Shown: in pieces, positions 1-7,384 of the stretch | Position numbering within the stretch: position 1 is the first letter of the stretch | How the letters are laid out: every line of letters begins with the position of its first letter | Source of the DNA: an uncultured Clostridia bacterium | GTDB lineage: Bacteria; Bacillota; Clostridia; Oscillospirales; Acutalibacteraceae | NCBI GenBank assembly: GCA_937880805.1 | Contig: CALGRR010000019.1 | Span: forward strand, 1-10,574 | Length of the DNA stretch: 10,574 nt | Reading direction: 5' to 3' | The notes under the pieces: model-generated | Seen by the model: only the letters and a program-made list of their open reading frames with translations | Told to the model about the DNA's origin: nothing | Databases searched by the model: none | Program-made: the position numbers and the translations under genes

Positions 1-17
1 AACCCCTTTTAGGGGTT
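1..17. repeat. Perfect short palindrome
   Basis: AACCCCT and AGGGGTT form a perfect 7-bp inverted repeat around a TTT loop at the window's left edge. It lies three bases before a second, longer palindrome. It may be part of a double hairpin ending an upstream transcript, but the upstream gene is outside the window, so its role is inferred. Confidence 0.5.
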
Positions 18-20
18 AGT

Positions 21-54
21 CAAACCACCGGTTCAACCGGTGGTTTGTGATTTT
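21..54 (+). terminator. Strong palindrome with T-rich tail, probable terminator of the upstream unit
   Basis: Two 13-base arms (21-33 and 35-47) are exact reverse complements around a single-base centre, and TGATTTTTATTTC follows on the + strand. A GC-rich stem with a T-rich tail fits an intrinsic terminator for a gene left of the window. Because the stem is perfectly symmetrical it could also act on the other strand, or be a dispersed palindromic repeat. The LytTR gene starts 38 bases after the stem, and no convincing promoter can be read between them. Confidence 0.6.
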
Positions 55-84
55 TATTTCAATAATTTGAATTGTGAGGATAAT

Positions 85-795
85 ATGAAAATCTGTATTT
101 GTGACGATGACTGCTTTACCGTGAGAGAAATCAGAAATCTGCTCGAACCGTTCCGTACCGAAGACGACGGTTTTGACATTTCCGATTTCTCCTGCGGTGA
201 AGATTTGATTGAATTTTATAAAAACGGCGGATGCTTTGATATTGTATTCATCGACATAGAGATGGGCGGTATCAACGGCGTTGAAGCCGCCGAAACCATA
301 AGAGAATTTGCTCTCGAAACAATCATAATTTTTGTTTCGAGCCATTCAAGTTACATATTCGATGCGTTCAGAATCGAGGCTCTGCATTTTCTTGTGAAGC
401 CGATTAAGGAAAAAGAATTCAACGAAGTTTTCACAAGAGCGATGAAGAAATACACCGCAACAAATGCGAGCGTTATTCTAAAATGGGAAAGCGTTCGAAA
501 CAAAATTTCCATCAACAAGATCAGCTTCGTTGAGGGTTACCGCAGACATCTGACCGTGCATACCGCAAGCGGTGTTTATGAGGCTGTTGGTAAAATTTCG
601 GAGATATACGAAATTCTGAAACCGCACGGATTTGTGCGTGTTCATCAGGGGTTCATCGTTAATATGAACTATATAAAAAGTTTCAATGCAAACGAGGTTG
701 AACTGACCGACGGTTCAAAGGTTGCCGTAAGCGTTCGGAAGAAGCAGGAAGCATTGAAAGCATACGATATTTTTATCAGAAAGTGGGGCTGGTAA
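85..795 (+). CDS. LytTR-family response regulator
   Basis: DNA-binding response regulator of a two-component system, 236 residues, the usual size for the AgrA/LytR class. The receiver domain (about 1-120) shows the acidic pocket D7-D8-D9, phospho-acceptor D57 in FIDIEM, S85-S86 after the hydrophobic strand and K105 in VKP. A LytTR DNA-binding domain fills about 130-230, with the typical stretches FVEGYRRHLTVHT and FVRVHQGFIVNMNYI. I chose the ATG at 85 because GTGAGGA lies just upstream and it makes the protein begin directly with the receiver strand MKICICDDD. A start at 40 would read out of the palindrome and has no ribosome site. The sensor kinase gene follows after one base, so the two are surely co-transcribed. 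The targets are inferred to be the exporter genes downstream, but I found no clear LytTR direct-repeat operator. Orientation, order and intact residues all indicate a working regulator. Confidence 0.95.
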   Translation: MKICICDDDCFTVREIRNLLEPFRTEDDGFDISDFSCGEDLIEFYKNGGCFDIVFIDIEMGGINGVEAAETIREFALETIIIFVSSHSSYIFDAFRIEALHFLVKPIKEKEFNEVFTRAMKKYTATNASVILKWESVRNKISINKISFVEGYRRHLTVHTASGVYEAVGKISEIYEILKPHGFVRVHQGFIVNMNYIKSFNANEVELTDGSKVAVSVRKKQEALKAYDIFIRKWGW

Positions 796-796
796 A

Positions 797-2098
797 ATGT
801 TAAGAATAATCGCATATTTTTTGTTCGCTTGCTTTGAAATTTATACAATGGATATTCTTTTTTCCAACATTTCAAAAAGGAAACTCAAAGGAGCGCATCT
901 TGCAATATTTATGATTGTAGCAATAACGGTCAATACCGTTGTTTCATATTTCTTTGCAGGCACGGGCATTATGCTTCTTGCTTTGGGAGTTGTTACGGCA
1001 TTTGTTTTTGCTCTTGTTTACAGAGTAAAAGTGCATTTTGCCATTATAAGCAGTGTTCTTTTCGTTATGATTCAGGCAGGTGCAGAAACAATAGTTACTC
1101 TCCTGAGTGGTATGTTTATGGGCGAAGAAACTCTTGATTTTCTTCAGAATGATGAAGTCTTTCTCGGAATGGGACTTATATGCAAATTCTTTGCGTTTTT
1201 CCTTATCTTCTTTGTCTCAAAGAAAATAGGCAAGGTTGACCTTGGAATTTCCGGCGGTCTTTCGGCAATGCTCATAATTCAGCCGATCGCAACTGTTTTT
1301 GTTACTCTTGTTATTCTTAAATGCACCTACGAGCTTGAAAGTATTCCGGCGATTTTATTCTCTGCTGTTGCAATTCTGATGATTGCCGCAAACTTAGTTA
1401 CCCTCTTTCTTATTTACAGACAAAAGGACTATGTTGAATCAAAGGCAAAGCTCGGTTTTGCCAACGAACAAATTAAAAATCAGCTTGCTCACTATGAGGA
1501 GCTTTATCGCTACCAAAGCGAAATCCGCACTTTCAGACATGATATTAAAAACAAACTGCTCTCCGTTTCGGGACTTCTCGCAGACGGTCAGACCCAGTCT
1601 GCCATTGACGCAATAAAGGGCGAAGTGGATTTTCTTGACGAGGCAAACAACGGTGTTATAAATTCGGGCAATCCCGCAGTTGACGCTGTTCTTCAGTCCA
1701 AACTCGCAATTGCCGAAAGTAAGGGAATCACACTCGATTATTCGGTTAAGATTTCGGATAAAATCAACGTTGATTTGCTTGAACTTGGCGTTCTTATCGG
1801 CAACGCACTCGACAATGCGATTGAAGCAACCGAAGATCTCGGAAACTCTGCGGAGAAAACTATTTTTGCAAGCATCATCACAATGGGCGGCAGAATTGTT
1901 GTTTCCGTTGAGAATCCCGTTGAAGCGCAGGTTGACACAAAGCATATCGGCACAGCAAAAGCCGATAAGCTCAACCACGGCTACGGACTCAAGAGCATAA
2001 AAACGATTGCGCAGAAATATGACGGCGATGTTTTCGTTTCCTGCGAGGGAAATATTTTTTCAACGAGCATCAACATCTGCAACACTTTTGAACATTAA
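797..2098 (+). CDS. GHKL-type sensor histidine kinase (AgrC-like)
   Basis: Membrane sensor kinase of 433 residues, partner of the LytTR regulator just upstream (stop TAA at 793-795, one base, then ATG). Residues 1 to about 208 hold six or seven hydrophobic helices with very short loops, as in AgrC-like sensors of peptides or membrane signals. A short coiled linker leads to the phospho-acceptor H248 in FRHDIKNKLL. The ATPase part shows the N box N336-ALDNAIEA and the glycine box HGYGLKSIK (394 onward), typical of the HATPase_c_5 GHKL group. The ribosome site is a modest GGGG inside the end of the preceding gene, so translation is probably coupled. The ligand cannot be read from sequence. No AgrB/AgrD pair is present, so a classic autoinducer circuit is not supported. 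An intrinsic terminator follows about 60 bases after the stop. Confidence 0.94.
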   Translation: MLRIIAYFLFACFEIYTMDILFSNISKRKLKGAHLAIFMIVAITVNTVVSYFFAGTGIMLLALGVVTAFVFALVYRVKVHFAIISSVLFVMIQAGAETIVTLLSGMFMGEETLDFLQNDEVFLGMGLICKFFAFFLIFFVSKKIGKVDLGISGGLSAMLIIQPIATVFVTLVILKCTYELESIPAILFSAVAILMIAANLVTLFLIYRQKDYVESKAKLGFANEQIKNQLAHYEELYRYQSEIRTFRHDIKNKLLSVSGLLADGQTQSAIDAIKGEVDFLDEANNGVINSGNPAVDAVLQSKLAIAESKGITLDYSVKISDKINVDLLELGVLIGNALDNAIEATEDLGNSAEKTIFASIITMGGRIVVSVENPVEAQVDTKHIGTAKADKLNHGYGLKSIKTIAQKYDGDVFVSCEGNIFSTSINICNTFEH

Positions 2099-2158
2099 AT
2101 CCACACTATTGCAGAGCATATTTCAATCGTTTGATTTTTAATTTATCATTGATACTGA

Positions 2159-2191
2159 AGCGGCGGAGGCTATGCTTTCGCCGCTGTTTTT
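2159..2191 (+). terminator. Intrinsic terminator or leader attenuator before the ABC operon
   Basis: AGCGGCG (2159-2165) pairs with CGCCGCT (2179-2185). Inner pairs, two of them G-U, extend the stem to about 12 bp around a TAT loop, and TTTTT lies at 2187-2191. This is a good intrinsic terminator for the regulator-kinase pair. The next ribosome site, AGGAGG, starts at 2201, only 9 bases after the T run. No promoter fits between them, so the exporter genes must be reached by read-through or from a promoter upstream of the hairpin. Confidence 0.8.
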
Positions 2192-2214
2192 ATTGCTAAA
2201 AGGAGGTAGATAAA

Positions 2215-2493
2215 ATGAAATACTATTCAATCGTTGCTTTGATTTCTGCGGTTGTTCATTTCGCACTCGGAATTTCAATTTGCCGCAATAAGCTCAAAGC
2301 CTTCGTTAACATAATGTGTAAAAATCCCGAAAGATACAAAATTCTCGGCGGATATTTCATTGCCATAGGCTTGGGTTTGCTCGGTTGTGCCGCTGCGGCA
2401 CTTCGGGAATCAACGGCTTCAATTATTTATATCGCTTTTTCCGCCGGCTTATTGTCAATATTCATATCGCTTATAAGGAAGGAAAATATATGA
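2215..2493 (+). CDS. Small three-helix membrane protein of unknown function
   Basis: Protein of 92 residues that I do not assign to a named family. It has three hydrophobic segments (about 5-22, 43-62 and 66-87) separated by short charged loops, the first loop carrying CRNKLKAF and KNPERYK. Size and shape recall small DUF3784-like membrane proteins of Clostridia, but the diagnostic motif of that family is not evident. The start is certain: AGGAGG at 2201-2206 with 8 bases to ATG. Its TGA overlaps the ATG of the first ABC half-transporter (ATGA at 2490-2493), so it is translationally coupled to the exporter. It may be an accessory or immunity-like membrane partner of the exporter, which is inference from position only. 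It lies directly after the hairpin at 2159-2191. Confidence 0.85.
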   Translation: MKYYSIVALISAVVHFALGISICRNKLKAFVNIMCKNPERYKILGGYFIAIGLGLLGCAAAALRESTASIIYIAFSAGLLSIFISLIRKENI

Positions 2494-4298
2494 AGAAAAA
2501 ATATAATTATTTCAGCAACTTAAAATTTATGCTGAAAGAGCATTGGAATTTTGATAAATCCTATGTGATTATGCAAATCGGTCTGACCCCGCTGGGCGCG
2601 GTAAGCTCGGTTGTGGCGGCTTATCTGCCGAAAATCGTTCTCGACTGCGTTGAAAACAAAACACCTGCTTCGGAGCTTCTTCTCAAAGTTGGTGTTCTTT
2701 CTGTTCTGCTCATTGCGTTCGGATACCTGAATAATGTTATGTATAACAAAAGCCATCAGGGACGAATGCTTGCAAGGGATATTATGCTCCACAGACTTGT
2801 CTGCAACAAAGTTATGAGCATGGACTATAACAACTACACCTACAACGAAACCCGTGTTCTTCGTGAAAAAGCGTGGAATGCAATTCACGGCTGGGACGGA
2901 AGCGTTGCAAGATTTATTGAGCTTAACGCAACGGTCGCTTCCTCCGCTTTCGGTTTCACGGCATTCACGGCAATTATCGTTGAATGCAATCCGTGGTTTA
3001 TACCCATTCTCATTCTCTGCTACGGCATCAGCATGGCAGGGTGGCTGATTTTCAACAAATGGAAAGAAAAAATGAAGGACAAGGTTGCCGAAATCTTTCT
3101 TCGTCTGCACTACGTCACCTACCGTTCAAAGGATTTTTCAAATGCAAAGGATGTGCGCATTTACAATATGTCCGACTTCCTAATGAGAAAAATTGATAAG
3201 CACCTTGACGATGCAAATTGGTGGAACATCCTGCGAAATAACGGTCACTACTTCAACTGTATGCTTGAAGATTTCTTCAAATTCGGCGTAAGCCTTGGCG
3301 CATATATCTATCTCATTTATCTCAAGCTCAATTCCGAGATGACACTCGGCGATTTTTCTCTCTATTTTGGTGCGATAACGGGATTCGGTCAGTGGCTTGC
3401 AAAGCTTGTTGACTCAATTTCGGAAATCATTTCGGGCGCACACAATGTCAGCGATTTCAGAGAATTTCTTGATATTGAGGATAAAATGAACACCAAAGAG
3501 GGCGAAAAGCTGCCGTCGGGCAAGGATTTGCCCTGCGAAATTGAGCTTAAGAACCTCACTTTCTCTTATGACGAAGCCGAAAAACCTTCGGTTGATAATC
3601 TTTCGCTGAAAATAAACAAGGGTGAAAGAATTGCAATTGTCGGTGTTAACGGTGCGGGCAAATCAACGCTCGTTAAACTCATCTGCGGTCTGTTCATTCC
3701 GAAAGAGGGGCAGATTCTCATTAACGGCATTGACAGCCGACTTTTCAACCGTGACGAATACTATCGATTATTCTCAACGCTCTTTCAGGATTGTGCATTG
3801 CTTCCTGCAACGGTTGCAAAGAATATTGCACTCTGCGAGGAAAGCAAAATTGACCGCAAAAGACTCCGTGAATGCATGAGCCTTGCAGGAATACTTGATA
3901 AGGTTGAAAGTCTGCCGCAGAAAGAAAACACTCTGCTTGTCCGTGAAGTGCACGAAGGTGCGGTTGCGTTTTCGGGCGGCGAGCTTCAGAGGCTTCTGCT
4001 TGCAAGGGCACTTTATAAAGATGCTCCGATAATCATTCTTGACGAGCCTACAGCCGCACTCGACCCCATTGCCGAAAACGATATGTATCTCAAATACAGC
4101 GAGCTTACAAAAGACAAAACCGCAATTTACATATCCCACAGACTTTCGTCAACCCGTTTCTGCGACAGAATCATTCTTCTTGACGATGCGAAAATCGCTG
4201 AAATGGGAACACACGAGGAATTGCTTGAACTCGGCGGCAAATACGCCGAAATGTTTGAAACACAGAGCAGATATTACAGAGAGGAGGCGATTATATGA
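2490..4298 (+). CDS. ABC exporter half-transporter, permease fused to ATPase (first subunit)
   Basis: Type I ABC exporter half of 602 residues: an N-terminal membrane domain of about six helices (roughly 20-320) followed by a nucleotide-binding domain. All ATPase motifs are intact: Walker A GVNGAGKST (385-393), Q-loop Q433, signature FSGGE (494-498), Walker B ending D518 with catalytic E519, and switch H550 in YISHR. There is no N-terminal C39 peptidase domain, so it would export an already processed substrate, as NisT-type or drug/lipid exporters do. The ATG at 2490 overlaps the previous stop and follows GGAAGG with suitable spacing; an earlier in-frame start would run through the membrane-protein gene. 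Its TGA overlaps the start of the second half-transporter, so the two most likely form a heterodimer. Its substrate is unknown; the sensor-regulator pair upstream suggests inducible export of, or protection against, a peptide or other amphipathic compound. Confidence 0.95.
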   Translation: MKKKYNYFSNLKFMLKEHWNFDKSYVIMQIGLTPLGAVSSVVAAYLPKIVLDCVENKTPASELLLKVGVLSVLLIAFGYLNNVMYNKSHQGRMLARDIMLHRLVCNKVMSMDYNNYTYNETRVLREKAWNAIHGWDGSVARFIELNATVASSAFGFTAFTAIIVECNPWFIPILILCYGISMAGWLIFNKWKEKMKDKVAEIFLRLHYVTYRSKDFSNAKDVRIYNMSDFLMRKIDKHLDDANWWNILRNNGHYFNCMLEDFFKFGVSLGAYIYLIYLKLNSEMTLGDFSLYFGAITGFGQWLAKLVDSISEIISGAHNVSDFREFLDIEDKMNTKEGEKLPSGKDLPCEIELKNLTFSYDEAEKPSVDNLSLKINKGERIAIVGVNGAGKSTLVKLICGLFIPKEGQILINGIDSRLFNRDEYYRLFSTLFQDCALLPATVAKNIALCEESKIDRKRLRECMSLAGILDKVESLPQKENTLLVREVHEGAVAFSGGELQRLLLARALYKDAPIIILDEPTAALDPIAENDMYLKYSELTKDKTAIYISHRLSSTRFCDRIILLDDAKIAEMGTHEELLELGGKYAEMFETQSRYYREEAII

Positions 4299-6166
4299 AG
4301 AGTTTCAAAGAAGATTTCGAGATAATCAGACAAGGCTTGAAGCTTGTTAAAATCTATCTCGGCAAAAACTATTTTTCACTCAATCTCATCGTTAAAATTC
4401 TCCGTGCCGTTACGCCTTATATCACAATTTACTGCACGGGTCTTGTCATCACCGCACTCACCGAAAAGCAAGGTTTTGAGCAGATATTGAAATACGTTCT
4501 CATCGCAACAATCACAACACTCGTTATTGACGTTATAATAAGAACAATCAACCGAAAAGCCTTGATAATGCTCAACAGCTGTTGGGAAAAGCATTCTGCG
4601 CTTCTCTCCCGAAAGGCACTTGAACTTGACTATGCAAAAGCGGAAAGCTCATCCGTTCAGGAGCTTCGAGGTAAAATTGAAGAAAACGCAAATAACGGCA
4701 ATGGTCTGACGTGGGTTGCCGAGTGCGTGGCAGAAATGATATCCTGCGTTTTCTCGATTATCGTTGCAATTGTTATGATTTCAGGTATGGTTTTCAGCAA
4801 ATCGCCTGCACCTCTCACGGGATTTATGGCGTTTGTTGATTCACCCCTGCTCGGTATGTCGCTTGTTGTTTTCTCTGCCGTTATGATTGCACTTTCCGTT
4901 AAGTATCACAGCCTGAGCGAGAAAAAGCAGTTCAATATTTTCAACAGAGTTGTGAAATTCAATCCGATTCTTGAATACTACAATCAGAAATATCTCAACG
5001 AAAACGAAAGCGGCAAGGATGTCAGAATTTTCAACGAAAAAGGACTTATCAACGAAGAAATCACCGAAAAGATCTATAACCCTACCGCAAAGATGAGGAA
5101 GGATACTTTCAGAGTATGGGCAACCATCGGTCAAGTAAGCACGATTTCAACCAATCTGCTCGGCGGTCTTGTATATATTTTCGTCGGACTCAAAGCGCTT
5201 GCAGGTGCATTCGGTGCAGGCAAGGTTGTTGAATATTACGGTGCAATCACAAAGCTCATCACCGCCTGCACAGATATTGCGGGCAATGCAGGCTATCTGC
5301 ACGCAAACAACGCTCAGTTAAAGCAGGAGATTGAATACCTGAATCTCGTTTCCGATATGGAAAACGGCACAAAAACGGTTGACGGTATCGACCCTGCAAA
5401 CTCTGTTTTTGAATTTCACAACGTTTCCTTTGCATATCCCGAAACCGAGCCGATGATTCTGAAGAATTTCAGTATGAAGATTAAGTCGGGCGAAAGGCTT
5501 GCGGTTGTCGGTATGAACGGCAGCGGTAAATCAACGATGATAAAGCTCCTTTGCCGTCTTTATGACCCCACCGAAGGCAAAATCACTCTCAACGGAATTG
5601 ACATCCGTGAGTTTGACTATGCGGAATATTTGAAGCTTTTCGCAATCGTCTTTCAGGATTTCAAGCTTCTCGCATTTCCCGTGGGCGAAAACATTGCCTG
5701 CTCCGATGAATACGATGAAGAAAGAGTATGGCAATGCCTTGAAATGGCAGGCGTAAAAGACAGAGTTGAAGAATTTCCGAAGAAACTGAAACAGTCAATT
5801 TATAAGCTCTATGAAAAAGACGGCATCGACCTTTCGGGCGGTGAAGAACAGAAAATCGCCATTGCAAGAGCACTCTATAAAGATGCACCGTTTGTTATTC
5901 TCGACGAACCCACCGCTGCACTAGACCCCATAGCCGAGAGCGAAATATATTCAAGATTCAATGATATTGCAGGCGGCAAAACAGCCGTTTATATCTCCCA
6001 CAGACTTTCATCCTGCCGATTCTGCAGCAGAATTGTTGTGTTCGATAACGGCTCGGTTATTCAGGAGGGCACTCACGAAGAACTCCTCGAAGATACAAAC
6101 GGCAAATACTCCGAGCTCTGGAATGCACAGGCGCAGTATTATGCCGAAAGCAAGTCCGTTTTATGA
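4295..6166 (+). CDS. ABC exporter half-transporter, permease fused to ATPase (second subunit)
   Basis: Second type I ABC exporter half, 623 residues, translated from an ATG inside the ATGA overlap with the first half-transporter and preceded by GAGGAGG at 4281-4287. The membrane domain covers about 20-340. The ATPase domain has Walker A GMNGSGKST (406-414), Q454, signature LSGGE (513-517), Walker B D537 with catalytic E538, and H569. Both partners keep the catalytic glutamate, so no degenerate ATP site is evident, unlike many heterodimeric exporters. The two proteins share long stretches such as DEPTAALDPIAE, ALYKDAP and YISHRLSS and are clearly paralogues, probably from an old tandem duplication. 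There is no peptidase domain. An extra hydrophobic hairpin (about 170-200) includes a proline/glycine-rich loop. The substrate is not predictable from sequence. No terminator follows before the next gene. Confidence 0.95.
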   Translation: MKSFKEDFEIIRQGLKLVKIYLGKNYFSLNLIVKILRAVTPYITIYCTGLVITALTEKQGFEQILKYVLIATITTLVIDVIIRTINRKALIMLNSCWEKHSALLSRKALELDYAKAESSSVQELRGKIEENANNGNGLTWVAECVAEMISCVFSIIVAIVMISGMVFSKSPAPLTGFMAFVDSPLLGMSLVVFSAVMIALSVKYHSLSEKKQFNIFNRVVKFNPILEYYNQKYLNENESGKDVRIFNEKGLINEEITEKIYNPTAKMRKDTFRVWATIGQVSTISTNLLGGLVYIFVGLKALAGAFGAGKVVEYYGAITKLITACTDIAGNAGYLHANNAQLKQEIEYLNLVSDMENGTKTVDGIDPANSVFEFHNVSFAYPETEPMILKNFSMKIKSGERLAVVGMNGSGKSTMIKLLCRLYDPTEGKITLNGIDIREFDYAEYLKLFAIVFQDFKLLAFPVGENIACSDEYDEERVWQCLEMAGVKDRVEEFPKKLKQSIYKLYEKDGIDLSGGEEQKIAIARALYKDAPFVILDEPTAALDPIAESEIYSRFNDIAGGKTAVYISHRLSSCRFCSRIVVFDNGSVIQEGTHEELLEDTNGKYSELWNAQAQYYAESKSVL

Positions 6167-6186
6167 CACAGTAATGAGCGTATAAT
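6158..6186 (+). promoter_or_regulatory. Possible promoter of the ATPase gene
   Basis: A perfect -10 box, TATAAT, lies at 6181-6186, about 30 bases before the ATPase start. At 17-base spacing the -35 position reads GTTTTA, a poor match, and the better ATGACA at 6163-6168 is too close. This could be a weak housekeeping promoter that lets the ATPase gene be expressed apart from the exporters, but chance occurrence is possible. Confidence 0.35.
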
Positions 6187-6215
6187 CAAAGCATAACCCC
6201 AAAAGGAGGAGCAAT

Positions 6216-7094
6216 ATGCTTTATCTTGAAAGATTTTCCCTGCCGTCTGACCGCACCGAAATCGGATTCATTGCAGGAGAAAGCAGAACCTGTTTCAACA
6301 CGATGTATCCGTTCAAGATTTTTCCCGACAAAGAATTGGAGCATATCAGTTTTTCGCCCGTAACGATTTTTTACGGCGGTAACGGCTCGGGCAAAACAAC
6401 CCTTCTGAATGTAATTGCACAAAAGCTTCACGCCGCCCGTCAGTCAGAGTTCAATAACAGTCCGTTTTTCGGTGAATACGTTAATTACTGCCGTTCGGAG
6501 CTTGCCAAAAGGCCGCAGGAAATCCGTTATATTTCGAGTGACGATGTCTTTGATTATGTTCTTGATTTGCGCAGCATCAACGAAGGAATTGACACACGCA
6601 GAGAAGAGGCGTCCGAAACATATTTTGAGCTGAAATCAAAGATATTTGACCCCGAAGAAAGACGGTTCAAGGGTCTTGACGATTATGACAGATGGAAAGA
6701 AATTCACGATGCGGCGGCAAAGAAAAATTCGCTTTCAAAATATGTGAAACAGAATGTTGGCAAAAATCTTGATATGTGTTCAAACGGCGAAACCGCAATG
6801 AAGTTTTTCGTTGACCGCATAGGCGAAAATGCTCTTTATCTTCTCGACGAGCCTGAAAACAGTCTGTCAATAAAACTCCAGACAGAGCTTGCAAATTTCA
6901 TTTATGATTCGGCAAGATTTTTCGGCTGTCAGTTCATTATCGCAAGCCATTCCCCGATATTCTTATCAATGAAAAACGCACGGATTTATAATCTTGATTC
7001 CGTTCCCGTCAAAACCTGCGATTGGACAGAACTTGAAAACGTAAGAGCATATTTTGACTTCTTTGAGCAGCATCGTGCGGAGTTCTTGAAATGA
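6216..7094 (+). CDS. AAA/ABC-type ATPase (COG3910/OLD-like)
   Basis: Soluble ATPase of 292 residues with no membrane helices. Walker A GGNGSGKTT (54-62) follows an N-terminal strand region. An ABC-like signature SNGE precedes Walker B YLLDEPE, with D211 and E212. A switch histidine H245 lies in ASHSPIFLS. This order (Walker A, helical insert, SxGE, DEPE, ASHSP) is typical of stand-alone predicted ATPases of the COG3910 or OLD/RecF-like group, whose substrates are mostly unknown. There is no fused TOPRIM nuclease, so it is not a full OLD protein, and no obvious partner gene. AAAAGGAGG just upstream and the 49-base gap after the exporter gene make the ATG at 6216 secure. It may be the last gene of the exporter operon or a separate unit from the TATAAT just upstream. 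It converges with a - strand gene only 21 bases from its stop. Confidence 0.85.
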   Translation: MLYLERFSLPSDRTEIGFIAGESRTCFNTMYPFKIFPDKELEHISFSPVTIFYGGNGSGKTTLLNVIAQKLHAARQSEFNNSPFFGEYVNYCRSELAKRPQEIRYISSDDVFDYVLDLRSINEGIDTRREEASETYFELKSKIFDPEERRFKGLDDYDRWKEIHDAAAKKNSLSKYVKQNVGKNLDMCSNGETAMKFFVDRIGENALYLLDEPENSLSIKLQTELANFIYDSARFFGCQFIIASHSPIFLSMKNARIYNLDSVPVKTCDWTELENVRAYFDFFEQHRAEFLK

Positions 7095-7115
7095 AATAAG
7101 ATTCTGTTTTATAGT

Positions 7116-7313
7116 TCAATTCTTCTTTTCGCACTTTGTTCTGTGAGCAACAAGAGCGTTCAGGCAAAGGTCAATTAAATATGTGTCCATTTTGTCTATT
7201 GGCTTTTCAAGTTCTTCGCTGATAATCGCATCAAGCTTTTTAGCATTAAGTTTAAGAGTTTCGTCATTCAGATATGTTCTTATCATAGCAAGGCAGCGTT
7301 TATATTCTTTCAA
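7116..7313 (-). CDS. Small charged protein of unknown function (65 residues)
   Basis: I do not recognise this protein. It is 65 residues long, helical and highly charged, with no membrane segment or signal peptide, and ends AHRTKCEKKN. A GTG at 7320-7322 is in frame but lies inside the ribosome site AGAGGTG (7320-7326). I therefore place the start at the TTG at 7311-7313, which has 6 bases of spacing from that site. A promoter at 7343-7371, almost identical to the one before the DUF4367 gene, would give a leader of about 20 bases. That supports a real, separately controlled gene and suggests that it belongs to the same regulon. It converges on the ATPase gene with 21 bases between stops. Family, partner and role are unknown. 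Confidence 0.65.
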   Translation of the reverse strand: MKEYKRCLAMIRTYLNDETLKLNAKKLDAIISEELEKPIDKMDTYLIDLCLNALVAHRTKCEKKN

Positions 7314-7319
7314 AATTAT

Positions 7320-7326
7320 CACCTCT
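7320..7326 (-). promoter_or_regulatory. Ribosome site that decides a TTG start
   Basis: AGAGGTG on the - strand contains the in-frame GTG that would otherwise be the first start codon. A ribosome cannot use a start inside its own binding site. The TTG at 7311-7313 has normal spacing and is preferred. Confidence 0.6.
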
Positions 7327-7342
7327 GATTTTTGTCTATATT

Positions 7343-7384
7343 TATATATGACGAAAAATCGGGTTTGTCACGCAAAAAAATTTT
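7343..7384 (-). promoter_or_regulatory. Promoter of the 65-residue gene (twin motif, copy 1)
   Basis: On the - strand, GTGACA (7371-7366), a 17-base spacer ending in CGTCA, and TATATA (7348-7343). TTTTGC lies directly upstream, with a TAAAATTTTT block. The same elements at the same spacing occur before the DUF4367 gene. The box can be read as a housekeeping promoter (GTGACA against TTGACA). It can also be read as an alternative-sigma promoter with a CGTC-type -10. I favour recognition by the sigma factor encoded at 9273-9824, as inference. Confidence 0.65.

Noticed and set aside
1..84. Promoter for the LytTR-kinase pair just upstream of the regulator.
   Set aside because: TTGTGA near 45-50 and AT-rich words follow the palindrome, but no pair of boxes has acceptable spacing. 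The promoter may lie left of the window.
1439..1978. Long - strand open frame opposite the kinase gene.
   Set aside because: The + strand frame carries the full histidine-kinase motif set. The antisense frame is a shadow with no ribosome site or recognisable domain.
2172..2213. A 13-codon ORF (MLSPLFLLLKGGR) overlapping the hairpin before the exporter operon, considered as a leader or signal peptide.
   Set aside because: Its GGAGG is only two bases before the ATG and both lie inside the terminator stem. It also overlaps the next ribosome site, so translation is unlikely.
2520..3110. 196-residue - strand open frame opposite the first exporter gene.
   Set aside because: It is a shadow of the well-supported ABC gene and shows no domain, start signal or promoter.
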